From Agarivorans sp050870875 (lineage in GTDB: Bacteria > Pseudomonadota > Gammaproteobacteria > Enterobacterales > Celerinatantimonadaceae): DNA of 64,000 nucleotides. Position numbers and translations under genes: made by a program. The DNA lies in the NCBI RefSeq assembly GCF_050870875.2, contig NZ_CP194041.2:3410001-3474000 (forward strand), in the 5' to 3' direction. Shown in pieces: positions 16,671 to 24,804 of this stretch (position 1 is the stretch's first letter; the number at the start of each line of letters is the position of its first letter). The notes beneath the pieces were generated by a model. The model was not told where the DNA came from and made no database searches. It saw only the letters and a list, made by a program, of their open reading frames with translations.

Positions 16671-17426
16671 TTATGCTTGGCGCTTGTTCTTACGTAAAGC
16701 AAGTCCAAATAGACCCATGGCTAACAACATCACCGTGCCAGGTTCAGGAACACTGGTTGCTGGTTGTAAAGGATCTTCACCTGGAGTCGCCTTAGCCCCC
16801 GCTAATTTAAAGGCATCGTTGTTATCAGACCAACCGAAGCTTCCAAATATCGGATTGTATGCCCCAATCAACCAGTATTTAGAGCTAGCACTGGAATCAA
16901 TGGCCTGATAGGCAAATTCATCTGCATCCGCAACTTCCGCTTCGGTGGTCCAACCCAAGCCAGCCAAATCGTCCCAAGTTTGGCCATATAAAACTGGCGT
17001 ATCACTACCGGAATAGGCGAGAACGCTAACATCGGCACTACTTGATGAACTATAACCGTAGTCTTCATAGGCCCAACCAAGCGTAAAACCAGACAGGTTA
17101 ACTGACTGATCAAAGCTTAATAGCACCATGTCATGGTCATTACCAAAGCTGTCGATAGCATGGCTCGGTGACCCAGAGCGTTCGTCCTGATTTTTAGACA
17201 TCAGGCCCCAATAATCGCTATAACTCAATCGAGTATTCGCTAAGGTTTCATCTTCGCGACGAGTCCCGGTATCGGACCAACCTTGAACACTCAAACCATC
17301 TAAATCTAGCGTATTGCCATAATTTGTTCCGGACAGAGTTCCATCATCGAAATCCCACACTTGCTCTGCAGCAACAGCCGACAAAGATAAAGCACAACTT
17401 GCTACTAACAAAATATGTTTAAACAC
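16671..17426 (-). CDS. PEP-CTERM sorting domain protein
   Basis: The 251-residue product carries an N-terminal signal peptide (FKHILLVASCALSLSAVAA) and, at the C terminus, a textbook PEP-CTERM tail: SVPEPGT, a hydrophobic helix VMLLAMGLFGLAL and a basic end RKNKRQA. Proteins with this tail are recognised by an exosortase, which cleaves at PEP and releases or anchors the protein at the cell surface. The middle region is rich in aspartate, serine, glycine and tryptophan (VWDFDDGTLSGTNYGN, FTLGWAYEDYGYSSSSS) and resembles exported PEP-CTERM substrates with an XDP-type beta-sandwich; I do not assign a specific function. I chose the GTG at 17426, which has GGGAGG at the right distance; an upstream TTG at 17438 overlaps that site. 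Its neighbour downstream is the PrsT-like TPR protein. Confidence 0.85.
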   Translation of the reverse strand: MFKHILLVASCALSLSAVAAEQVWDFDDGTLSGTNYGNTLDLDGLSVQGWSDTGTRREDETLANTRLSYSDYWGLMSKNQDERSGSPSHAIDSFGNDHDMVLLSFDQSVNLSGFTLGWAYEDYGYSSSSSADVSVLAYSGSDTPVLYGQTWDDLAGLGWTTEAEVADADEFAYQAIDSSASSKYWLIGAYNPIFGSFGWSDNNDAFKLAGAKATPGEDPLQPATSVPEPGTVMLLAMGLFGLALRKNKRQA

Positions 17427-17671
17427 AACGCCTCCCAACTAGCATCCTGCTATTAAAATTTAATCTTTCACTGCTTCATACAAAGCAAATTTCAAGCCAA
17501 CTATAATTAATCTATTTAAACAATAACTTACAAACCAAACCTGATATTTTAAACGCTAAGTGTAAAAAAAGCTGACAAATGATTCCTTTGCTTTACATGC
17601 CGCAAAACTGAATGCAGCTGTAAACGCAGTGTAATTTTCAAGCGATTCTATCACAATAAAGTCAATCTACA

Positions 17672-18412
17672 CTACCAATAGCGCTCTACGGTGATCTGTC
17701 CGGGCTTCCTGCGCAGGTTTTTAATCAAAGCTTTATGCTCTAGCTCTCGCTGTGCATCCGCGATCATCTCAGGATTTCCACAGATGATCACTTGCGAATT
17801 GTCTACCTTAAACTCTAAACCAACGGCGCGCTCCAGAACCCCATTGGCGATCGCCAAAGGAATACGACTCTTGAGTGCATCAGGATAAACTTCGCGAGTC
17901 ACCATTGCTTGAAAAATAAATTGCTCTGCATATTGAGCTTTATATTTATCAATCAACGGTTGATAGGCGATATCTTGAGCGTAACTGACGGCATAAACTA
18001 ATACAATTTTTTCAAAGCGCTGCCATACCGCAGCAGTTTCTAACATTGAAAAATATGGACCAATCCCCGTCCCACTGCCGAGCAGCCATAGATGCTTCCC
18101 CTCAGGGACTTCATCTAAAACCATAAAGCCTGAGGCTCTGCTGGATACTTCGATACAATCGCCAAGCTGCAGGGAATGTAGATTGGGCGACAATAAACCT
18201 TGCTCAACTTTAATGGCTAAAACCTCTAAATAATCACTGTCAGGAGGATTCACCAAAGAATAAGCTCGAGCGATACGTTTTCCATCTCGCATTTCCGATA
18301 ACTTAATGAACTGGCCGGCAGTGAATGGTTCAATATCGGCTTTTATCCGTAAGCTAAATAATTGTTCATTCCAATCAATACGTTGTATAACCAAACCTTT
18401 AGTCCACATCAT
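17672..18412 (-). CDS. fpr: Ferredoxin/flavodoxin--NADP reductase
   Basis: Fpr transfers electrons between NADPH and ferredoxin or flavodoxin through FAD. The 246-residue product shows the FAD-binding RAYSLVN motif (residues about 48-54), the NADP-binding GSGTGIGPYFSML, the CGNPEMI segment, and the family's C-terminal ending VERYW, whose final aromatic residue stacks on the flavin. Length is normal for the bacterial subfamily (E. coli 248). Two adjacent ATG codons are possible; GAGGGAACC lies in front. It stands alone on the reverse strand. In enterobacteria the gene belongs to the SoxRS regulon; I could not identify a SoxS box by eye. Confidence 0.94.
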   Translation of the reverse strand: MMWTKGLVIQRIDWNEQLFSLRIKADIEPFTAGQFIKLSEMRDGKRIARAYSLVNPPDSDYLEVLAIKVEQGLLSPNLHSLQLGDCIEVSSRASGFMVLDEVPEGKHLWLLGSGTGIGPYFSMLETAAVWQRFEKIVLVYAVSYAQDIAYQPLIDKYKAQYAEQFIFQAMVTREVYPDALKSRIPLAIANGVLERAVGLEFKVDNSQVIICGNPEMIADAQRELEHKALIKNLRRKPGQITVERYW

Positions 18413-18514
18413 GGTTCCCTCGTGACTAAATCAAAATATGCAACACTGTTATATTGCTCATAAAGCGCATAACTCTCAGCTCAGGAATAGCACCAAATTT
18501 GATTCAACAATGAT

Positions 18515-19039
18515 TTATCGTCGCCGGCGTTGTTCGACAAAAATCAATTGACTGGTATCAAAACCATAGCTTTTGGCTTTCTTTAATAAATCAATTCGAA
18601 GCTGAGGGGAGATCTCGGGATTACGCGCCAAAATCCATAAATAATCTCGATTGGGTCCAGCAACCAACGCATATTGATAGTTTTTATCTAATACAAAAAC
18701 CACATAGGCTCCGTAGAAAGGACCAAAGAAAGAGACTTTTAAATGCGCAACCTTTGGTGAATCGACAAACTTGGCGATGCCCTTCGCCTCAGACCAAGTT
18801 TGTTTTTGCTCAGAGAAGCCTTTGTTGAGCACTCTCACTCGGCCATCCCTAGCTAAACTGTAAGTCGCAGTCACTTGGCTTAAGCCTCGCTCAAAGGAAT
18901 GATCGAGGCGCGCAATTTCGTACCAAGTCCCCAGATAACGAGACAAATCAAAGTTGTCTACAGGCTCTATACCCTCAGGCTTAGCAGTGCAAGCAGACAT
19001 CAACAGCAGACTAAAGCAAACCAGTAACAAACGATTCAT
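18515..19039 (-). CDS. blc: Outer-membrane lipocalin Blc
   Basis: Bacterial lipocalin binds lysophospholipids or fatty acids in its calyx and sits in the outer membrane. The 174-residue product has a lipoprotein signal peptide ending LMSA-C, and the first lipocalin signature DLSRYLGTWYEIARLDHSFE, with the invariant GxW. The second and third structurally conserved regions (LDKNYQYALVAGPNRDYLWILAR) are also present, as in E. coli Blc. The start was set at the second ATG (19039), which has GGAAGC at good spacing; the first ATG overlaps that site. The C terminus ends in an unusual run of four arginines. The TauE-like gene lies 15 bases upstream on the same strand, so the two may be co-transcribed. 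Confidence 0.92.
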   Translation of the reverse strand: MNRLLLVCFSLLLMSACTAKPEGIEPVDNFDLSRYLGTWYEIARLDHSFERGLSQVTATYSLARDGRVRVLNKGFSEQKQTWSEAKGIAKFVDSPKVAHLKVSFFGPFYGAYVVFVLDKNYQYALVAGPNRDYLWILARNPEISPQLRIDLLKKAKSYGFDTSQLIFVEQRRRR

Positions 19040-19054
19040 GAGCATGCTTCCAAA

Positions 19055-19816
19055 TTAAAACCAAAGCGCCGCAACACAGCCCACTAAGGTCATCACAAAT
19101 AAAAACCACTTCAAAGTTGTGGGGGCAGCCTTAATGGCAAATTTAACCGCATAATGCGCGCCAATGATATAACCCACCGCTAATACGCTCCCTGGTAACC
19201 ACAACACTTGGTCACGAACAATAAAGATCACCAAGGCAATGCTAGTAAATGCCAAAGTGCAAACTAACTTAAGTGCATTTGCTCTCACTAAATCGTAGCG
19301 TAGACTGCCAGCTAAGGCCGCGACCAATATGAAACCGACTCCCGCTTGAACAAAGCCCCCGTAAAAACCAGACAAGGCCAGACTCCATTTGGCGGCGGGC
19401 GTCTGCCTTACTTTTTTAGCTTGGGTTCCCGGTTCCGCAGCAACGACACTGGGTTTAATCAGTATCAGTCCAGCCATCGTCAACATCGCACCCAGCAACA
19501 AATATTTAATGATCCAGCTGGGAGCATAAGAAGCAGCAACGGCCCCAAATAATCCCCCCACCATGGTTGGCCACAAGATAGGAACCACATCTTCGATATC
19601 TAATTGACCATGTTTCTTGAAACCTAATGCTCCCGTGAGGCATTGTAAAAAAATACCAACACGGTTAGTGGCATTGGCGATTTCGGCGGGCATTCCCATG
19701 ACCATTAAGGCTGGTAGCGTTAAATTTGAGCCGCCCCCCGCTAAAGTATTGATGACCCCTGCTACCAAGCCAACTCCCAACAGCAACAAACCATGCCAAA
19801 TCGTAAAGTCGATCAT
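19055..19816 (-). CDS. TauE/SafE family membrane permease (probable sulfite/organosulfonate exporter)
   Basis: The 253-residue product is an integral inner-membrane protein with about eight hydrophobic spans. The N-terminal repeat contains LVAGVINTLAGGGSNLTLPALMVMGMPAEIANATNR, and the second repeat AALSGFYGGFVQAGVGFILVAALAG-like sequence, the duplicated motif of the TauE/SafE/YfcA family. Members are thought to export sulfite, sulfoacetate or related anions; the substrate here is unknown. It is divergent from lhgO and lies 15 bases before blc. No sulfur-metabolism genes are near. Confidence is high for the family and low for the substrate. Confidence 0.9.
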   Translation of the reverse strand: MIDFTIWHGLLLLGVGLVAGVINTLAGGGSNLTLPALMVMGMPAEIANATNRVGIFLQCLTGALGFKKHGQLDIEDVVPILWPTMVGGLFGAVAASYAPSWIIKYLLLGAMLTMAGLILIKPSVVAAEPGTQAKKVRQTPAAKWSLALSGFYGGFVQAGVGFILVAALAGSLRYDLVRANALKLVCTLAFTSIALVIFIVRDQVLWLPGSVLAVGYIIGAHYAVKFAIKAAPTTLKWFLFVMTLVGCVAALWF

Positions 19817-19972
19817 TAAACGAAACTCCTCATCGATAAATTCACCTTAGCATTGCCTTAAACAATAATCATTAACATCTTGTATCCTTTAATCTTGCTC
19901 ACACTAATTTTGTATCAACAGCAGTGCTCGGGCACAATGACAGCATGATGCTCGAAACGGAAAGTAACTAAA

Positions 19973-21169
19973 ATGTACAATTACATCATTATCGGCGGCG
20001 GTATTATTGGACTTTCTACCGCTTGGCAGCTTCAGCAACACCACCCGCAAGCCAAGATCCTGCTAATCGAAAAAGAAACTCAATTGGCGCAGCATCAAAC
20101 GGGCCATAACAGCGGCGTGATCCATGCGGGTGTGTATTACCAACCGGGCAGCCTGAAAGCCAACTTTTGTAAACAAGGCCACCAGCAAACGCTCGCGTTT
20201 TGTAAGCAGCATCATATTCCGGTAGAACAATGTGGAAAACTGTTAGTTGCCAGTAATCCCCTAGAACTCAGTAGAATGCAGGCACTCGAACAACGCTGCC
20301 AAGCGAATGGCATTCAAGTTGAACGACTCGATGGCCAGCAGCTCAGGGAATTGGAACCGAACATTTGCGGCTTAGCCGCTCTCAAAGTAGCCGCCACAGG
20401 GATTGTCGATTACCAACAAATTTGCCTTAAAATAGCGCAACTATTTCAAGACCTAGGCGGTGAAATAAAGCTCGCTCAGCAAGTAATAAAACTAAACGAA
20501 GATCCCCACAGGATCCGCGTTACGACCCAACAAACGAGCATTGATACCCAGTATCTAGTCGTATGTGGTGGTTTAATGGCCGACCGCTTATGCCAAATGT
20601 TAGACATAGACATCGATTTTCAAATCATTCCCTATCGCGGTGAGTACTATCAATTGACTGCGCGCCATAATCAACTCATTAAACACCTGATCTACCCGAT
20701 CCCCGATCCAGAACTTCCATTTTTGGGCGTACATCTCACCAAGATGATCAACGGTTCCATTACGGTGGGGCCTAATGCAGTTCAGGGTTGGTCTCGCGAA
20801 GGCTATCAAAAAGGCGCATTTAATCTTTGTGATATCAAGCAAATGCTAGCTTTCAGTGGGTTTTGGAAGGTCGCCAAACAACACTTTCGCAGTGGCTTGA
20901 GTGAAACCAAAGACTCATTCTTTAAATCTGGATATTTGCAGCGTGTACGTAAATACTGCCCGAGCCTACAGCGCCATGATCTTGGCCCCTACCCAGCCGG
21001 GATCCGCGCCCAAGCTGTACTTCGTGATGGCACCTTAGTACATGACTTTTTATTTGCCCAAAGCGCACGTAGCTTACATGTTTGTAATGCACCCTCACCT
21101 GCGGCAACCTCAGCATTTCCAATTGGCGCGCACATCTGTGATAAATTAGCGGCATTGAGTCAGCCCTAA
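19973..21169 (+). CDS. lhgO: L-2-hydroxyglutarate oxidase/dehydrogenase
   Basis: LhgO (YgaF) is an FAD enzyme that oxidises L-2-hydroxyglutarate to 2-oxoglutarate, passing electrons to the membrane quinone pool in E. coli. The 398-residue product has the dinucleotide-binding motif YIIIGGGIIGLSTAWQL at the N terminus, the family segment HQTGHNSGVIHAGVYYQPGS and the C-terminal GIRAQAVLRDGTLVHDF and CNAPSPAATSAFPIG. In E. coli the gene belongs to the csiD operon; here it stands alone, upstream of a CobW-type GTPase on the same strand (gap 65 bases). The start has GGAAAG about 10 bases upstream. Confidence 0.94.
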   Translation: MYNYIIIGGGIIGLSTAWQLQQHHPQAKILLIEKETQLAQHQTGHNSGVIHAGVYYQPGSLKANFCKQGHQQTLAFCKQHHIPVEQCGKLLVASNPLELSRMQALEQRCQANGIQVERLDGQQLRELEPNICGLAALKVAATGIVDYQQICLKIAQLFQDLGGEIKLAQQVIKLNEDPHRIRVTTQQTSIDTQYLVVCGGLMADRLCQMLDIDIDFQIIPYRGEYYQLTARHNQLIKHLIYPIPDPELPFLGVHLTKMINGSITVGPNAVQGWSREGYQKGAFNLCDIKQMLAFSGFWKVAKQHFRSGLSETKDSFFKSGYLQRVRKYCPSLQRHDLGPYPAGIRAQAVLRDGTLVHDFLFAQSARSLHVCNAPSPAATSAFPIGAHICDKLAALSQP

Positions 21170-21234
21170 TGAAAGAATAATCGACTAAACGCTGCATTAT
21201 AAATTGACGCTGTCGATCTCTAGGTAAAAGTTAT

Positions 21235-22296
21235 ATGCAAATCATCACTAAAGCGGTGCCAACCAATCTTATCTCTGGATTTTTAGGTGCAGGCAAAACT
21301 ACCTTAATTAAACATCTGCTGGCCAACAAGCCTCCAGAGCAACGTTGGGCCGTTTTAAGCAATGAATTTGGCGAAATAGGTCTCGATGCCGACTTCATTT
21401 CCGCCGCAGACCCCGACTCAAAGGTATTCATCAAAGAAGTCCCCGGAGGATGCCTATGTTGCGCTGCAGGGGTGCCGTTTCAGGTGGCGCTGACACAACT
21501 ATTACGAACGGCAAAACCAGACCGTTTATTAATCGAACCGACCGGCCTCGGCCATCCCAAACAAATTCGGCAACGCCTGCAAAGCTTAAGTGCTCAAGCA
21601 CACTTACAGCTCGCGGCGACACTCACCTTAGTAGATGCTCGAATAATTACCGACCCTCGCTATACCTCACACCCCAATTTTGCAGCACAGTTGGCAATTG
21701 CAGATCTGATCCTTGCCAGCAAAAGCGAAAGCTATCAATCGAAGGACCTAGAAGAACTGCAAGCTTTTCTTCGGCAGCTCGGGCTATCTGCCACCCCCTT
21801 ACTCGCAATCCGTAGAGGAGAGTTAGCTCTAAACTATTTAGATGTAAACGGGCCTAAAGCAAAGGAACCAGAGCCATTCAATCTAGGCTCAAATTCACTC
21901 GATGAGTCTCTACAAGAGCAAGCGCTCACAGCCGTAAACGATCAACAAGCCCCGCTAACTAAAGCTATCTGCAAGGTTCAGCACCTTGAAGGATATACCA
22001 GTATCGGCTGGCATTTGCCTGCACAATATCGTTTTGAAGCGCAACAACTAGCTGCATTTATTAACACATTAGAGTTACTTCGAGCCAAAGTCCTATGCCA
22101 ATGTGACCAAGGAAGCTTGTTACTGAATCGCCTTGGACAACACACTCACATCGAATACTTACCCGCCAATACCATCAACAAACTAGAACTGATTGGTCAA
22201 GACCTGCCCCAACTCGAACAACTTAATCATCAGTTACTGGCCTGCTGTCTCAATCCCAGCCAAGACTTGCTTGCCCAACTCAAGAATAGGCTCTAG
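21235..22296 (+). CDS. CobW/COG0523 family GTPase (probable metallochaperone)
   Basis: G3E-family GTPases of this group deliver metals, often zinc, to client proteins. The 353-residue product has Walker A SGFLGAGKTTLIKHLL near residue 16, the metal-binding CxCC motif in GGCLCCAAG (residues about 74-79), and IEPTGLGHP (Walker B-like). The usual NKxD base-recognition motif appears changed: the expected position reads LILASKSE, which lacks the standard asparagine-lysine-x-aspartate. The C-terminal CobW_C domain is recognisable but divergent. It is close to YjiA-type proteins in size. The neighbours (lhgO and a peroxiredoxin) give no metal clue, and I saw no Zur box. Confidence 0.88.
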   Translation: MQIITKAVPTNLISGFLGAGKTTLIKHLLANKPPEQRWAVLSNEFGEIGLDADFISAADPDSKVFIKEVPGGCLCCAAGVPFQVALTQLLRTAKPDRLLIEPTGLGHPKQIRQRLQSLSAQAHLQLAATLTLVDARIITDPRYTSHPNFAAQLAIADLILASKSESYQSKDLEELQAFLRQLGLSATPLLAIRRGELALNYLDVNGPKAKEPEPFNLGSNSLDESLQEQALTAVNDQQAPLTKAICKVQHLEGYTSIGWHLPAQYRFEAQQLAAFINTLELLRAKVLCQCDQGSLLLNRLGQHTHIEYLPANTINKLELIGQDLPQLEQLNHQLLACCLNPSQDLLAQLKNRL

Positions 22297-22343
22297 TCTT
22301 AGCAATCGAGTATTCACCTGATTCAATCTAAAAGGAAGTCAGC

Positions 22344-22817
22344 ATGATCGAAGTTGGACAAAAGTTACCCGAAGCTAGCTTAAGTGAATTAACCGCCGAC
22401 GGTATGAAAACCCATAAGCTGAATCAATTGTTTGCTGGCAAAAAAGTGGTTTTATTCGCGGTACCCGGTGCTTTTACGCCCACCTGCTCCGAAGCCCATC
22501 TACCAGGTTTTGTGGTCTTAGCCGATCAAATCAAGGCTAAAGGTGTGGATATTATCGCCTGTGTCGCAGTGAATGACGCTTTTGTAATGCAAGCCTGGGG
22601 AACAGCGCAAAATGCTGAGCAAATAATGATGCTAGCCGACGGAGATGCGAGCTTTACCAAGGCGCTAGGTCTAGAAATGGACACCGCTAGTTTTGGCGGT
22701 ATTCGTTCACAACGCTATGCCTTGATTATCGACGACTTAACGGTCACAACGGTGAATGTTGAACAAGCAAAAAGCTTTGAGCGAAGTAAAGCAGAAACCA
22801 TTTTAGACTTGCTGTAA
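22344..22817 (+). CDS. Peroxiredoxin, Prx5/AhpE-like type
   Basis: This thiol peroxidase reduces hydrogen peroxide and alkyl hydroperoxides. The 157-residue product contains the Prx5-type peroxidatic cysteine motif PGAFTPTCSEAHLPGF (cysteine about residue 50) and the conserved WGTAQNA and ADGDASFTKALGLE segments. It lacks the C-terminal glutaredoxin domain that some gammaproteobacterial hybrids carry (Haemophilus PrxGrx), so it should rely on a separate glutaredoxin or thioredoxin. The start is preceded by AAAAGGAAG. A stable inverted repeat follows the gene. Confidence 0.93.
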   Translation: MIEVGQKLPEASLSELTADGMKTHKLNQLFAGKKVVLFAVPGAFTPTCSEAHLPGFVVLADQIKAKGVDIIACVAVNDAFVMQAWGTAQNAEQIMMLADGDASFTKALGLEMDTASFGGIRSQRYALIIDDLTVTTVNVEQAKSFERSKAETILDLL

Positions 22818-22830
22818 ATCCCAATCACGC

Positions 22831-22862
22831 TCGCTAACAGCTTTCGAGTGAACTGTTAGCGA
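22831..22862. other. Inverted repeat between the peroxiredoxin and S1/P1 nuclease genes
   Basis: A perfect 10-base-pair stem (TCGCTAACAG with CTGTTAGCGA) with a 12-base loop ends only 4 bases before the GAGG ribosome-binding site of the nuclease. It lacks a T run, so it is not a standard terminator; it could limit read-through or affect nuclease translation. Confidence 0.5.
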
Positions 22863-22877
22863 CATTGAGGTCGCAAC

Positions 22878-23633
22878 TTGAAACGTTTTCATCTGCTATT
22901 GTGCTGTTGCTTGATTTCTTTTCCCTGTTTTGCTTTTGGTCATTTGGGCCATCAGTTAGTGGCTTATATTGCCCAACAGAATTTAACGCCTACCGTCACT
23001 CAACGGGTGAGCGATATTCTCGATGGAAAGTCACTGGTCGACGTCGCAAGCTGGGCCGATAAAATTCGTGACCAAAAACAATGGCAACATACCGGACCTT
23101 GGCATTACCTGAATATAGACAAGGGGAAAACTCTTGCTCAACAACGGCGCTCAGCAAAAGGTGATGTGCTCAGCCAGCTCGAGTATTTCGAGCGACAACT
23201 CGCTCAAGCAGCGAGCCACAACAAACAACAGCAAGCCTTAAAGTTTTATGTACACCTACTCGCCGATCTTCACCAACCCTTACACCTTGGTTATGCCCAA
23301 GATCGCGGCGGAAATACCCGCAAAATTAGCTGGTACGGTAAGCCCTCAAACCTCCATCGAGTCTGGGATAGTCAGCTATTAAATACCCGCGACGACTCCC
23401 CTGAGAACTATGCCAAGTGGCTCATCAAACACTATTCCAAACAAACTTTCGAGATTCATTTAAGTTATCCTCAGTGGATAGCAGAGACTCGTCAGCTGGT
23501 GCCACAGGCCTATCAATTTTCTAGTCCTCGACTTGGCCGGTCATATGTTAATCGTCACCGGGCAAGCCTAGAATTACAAATCGTCAAAGCTGGCCTCCGG
23601 CTCGCAGCCAAACTAAATCAACAACTAGGATAG
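22878..23633 (+). CDS. Secreted S1/P1-type zinc nuclease
   Basis: The family cleaves single-stranded DNA and RNA, often with 3'-nucleotidase activity, using three zinc ions. The 251-residue product has a signal peptide (MKRFHLLLCCCLISFPCFA) and starts its mature part with FGHLGHQLVAYIAQ; most relatives begin with tryptophan (WG..GH), whose main chain binds zinc, so phenylalanine at this place is a variation. Zinc and catalytic residues are otherwise present: DVASWADKIRD, GPWHYLN, LADLHQPLHLGYAQDRGGN and NLHRVWDSQLL. The start codon is TTG at 22878 with GAGG upstream; no ATG is available in the right place. The protein probably acts in the periplasm or medium for nucleotide scavenging. Confidence 0.9.
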   Translation: MKRFHLLLCCCLISFPCFAFGHLGHQLVAYIAQQNLTPTVTQRVSDILDGKSLVDVASWADKIRDQKQWQHTGPWHYLNIDKGKTLAQQRRSAKGDVLSQLEYFERQLAQAASHNKQQQALKFYVHLLADLHQPLHLGYAQDRGGNTRKISWYGKPSNLHRVWDSQLLNTRDDSPENYAKWLIKHYSKQTFEIHLSYPQWIAETRQLVPQAYQFSSPRLGRSYVNRHRASLELQIVKAGLRLAAKLNQQLG

Positions 23634-23728
23634 ACAGACACGACGAAAGATTGAATTTTTTTCAGCGTAAAGTGATCGCCCCACGCTCACTTGCGTATTA
23701 AGAATGAAGACAACCAGGGGAAAGCATC

Positions 23729-24688
23729 ATGAACCGATTCTCTAGCGACAAAATTTCCGTCGGCATCAGTAGCTGCTTATTAGGCCAAGAAGTTCGTTAC
23801 GACGGCGGACATAAGCAATCACGCTTCTGTCGTGTCGAGTTGGCTGAGTTTTTTAGCTTCGAGCCCACCTGCCCAGAGATGGCAATTGGCATGGATAGCC
23901 CTCGCAAAGCAATTCGCTTAGTTCAGGATGACCAGCGGATCAGTCTGCAGGCCAGTGATGGCAGCTTCGATGTCACTGAAAAAATGCATGATTATACCGA
24001 GCGTCGCTTGCCGCAACTCGGTCATCTTAGCGGTTATATCGTCTGCGCTAAATCACCAAGCTGTGGCATGGAACGAGTCAGTGTTTATCATCCGCAGAAG
24101 AACAACGCAACTAAAGATGGCAGCGGCCTATTCACCGCTAAATTAATGCAGGCCTATCCCTTGCTTCCTGTAGAAGAAGATGGCCGGCTGAATGACCCCT
24201 TACTTCGGGAAAACTTTATTAACCGAGTGTTTGCTTACCATGAGTGGAAAAGCTTGGCCGACGAGGGCCTGAGTGTCGCGAAAGTACAGCGCTTTCATGC
24301 AAAATTCAAGTACCTATTGATGGCCCACCACCCAGAAAAATATCGTCATTTGGGTCCCTTAGTCGCGAATCTAAACGGTAATCATGACCAGCGCGGTTTT
24401 AACGCCTACATCGCTCAGTTTATGGCAATTCTTAAACACAATTGCAGCCGTAAAAATCACTGTAATGTATTGCTGCACTTGCAAGGTTATTTCAAACGCG
24501 AATTAAATCCCGAACAAAGACAAGAGCTGAGTGAACGGATCCACCAGTACCGTGAAGGCTTACTTCCCTTACTGGTTCCGATTAGTTTAATTCAACACTA
24601 CTTGCGCGAGCACCCTAATCACTATGTTGCGATGCAGGCTTACCTAAATCCGCATCCAAATCAGCTGAAGTTACGCTATAGCCTTTAA
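23729..24688 (+). CDS. DUF523-DUF1722 fusion protein (TudS-like Fe-S domain plus YbgA domain)
   Basis: The N-terminal domain (about residues 8-150) is DUF523, with three conserved cysteines in GISSCLLGQEVRYDGGHK, EPTCPEMAIGM and AKSPSCGMERVSVY. Solved members (TudS) use these to bind a [4Fe-4S] cluster and desulfurate thiouracil. The C-terminal domain (about 185-310) is DUF1722, as in E. coli YbgA (AYHEWKSLADEG, FHAKFKYLLMAHHPEKYRHLG). Fused forms are common in gammaproteobacteria and often sit next to a photolyase gene, but none is present here. I infer a role in thiolated base metabolism, which is not demonstrated for the fused protein. AGGGGAAAG precedes the ATG. Confidence 0.88.
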   Translation: MNRFSSDKISVGISSCLLGQEVRYDGGHKQSRFCRVELAEFFSFEPTCPEMAIGMDSPRKAIRLVQDDQRISLQASDGSFDVTEKMHDYTERRLPQLGHLSGYIVCAKSPSCGMERVSVYHPQKNNATKDGSGLFTAKLMQAYPLLPVEEDGRLNDPLLRENFINRVFAYHEWKSLADEGLSVAKVQRFHAKFKYLLMAHHPEKYRHLGPLVANLNGNHDQRGFNAYIAQFMAILKHNCSRKNHCNVLLHLQGYFKRELNPEQRQELSERIHQYREGLLPLLVPISLIQHYLREHPNHYVAMQAYLNPHPNQLKLRYSL

Positions 24689-24724
24689 AAATAAGGCCCA
24701 TAACAGCGCTTTATTTCACAAAAA

Positions 24725-24756
24725 AAAAGCTTTAAGCCTTTCGGCTTAAAGCTTTT
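24725..24756 (+). terminator. Bidirectional terminator between the DUF523 gene and the pectate lyase gene
   Basis: A perfect 14-base-pair stem (AAAAGCTTTAAGCC, loop TTTC, then its complement) has A residues on one side and T residues on the other, so it can serve both convergent genes. Confidence 0.88.
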
Positions 24757-24804
24757 ACTTAACACAGGAACAAGGATTAAAGAACAGGATTAAGGTCTTT
24801 CTAT

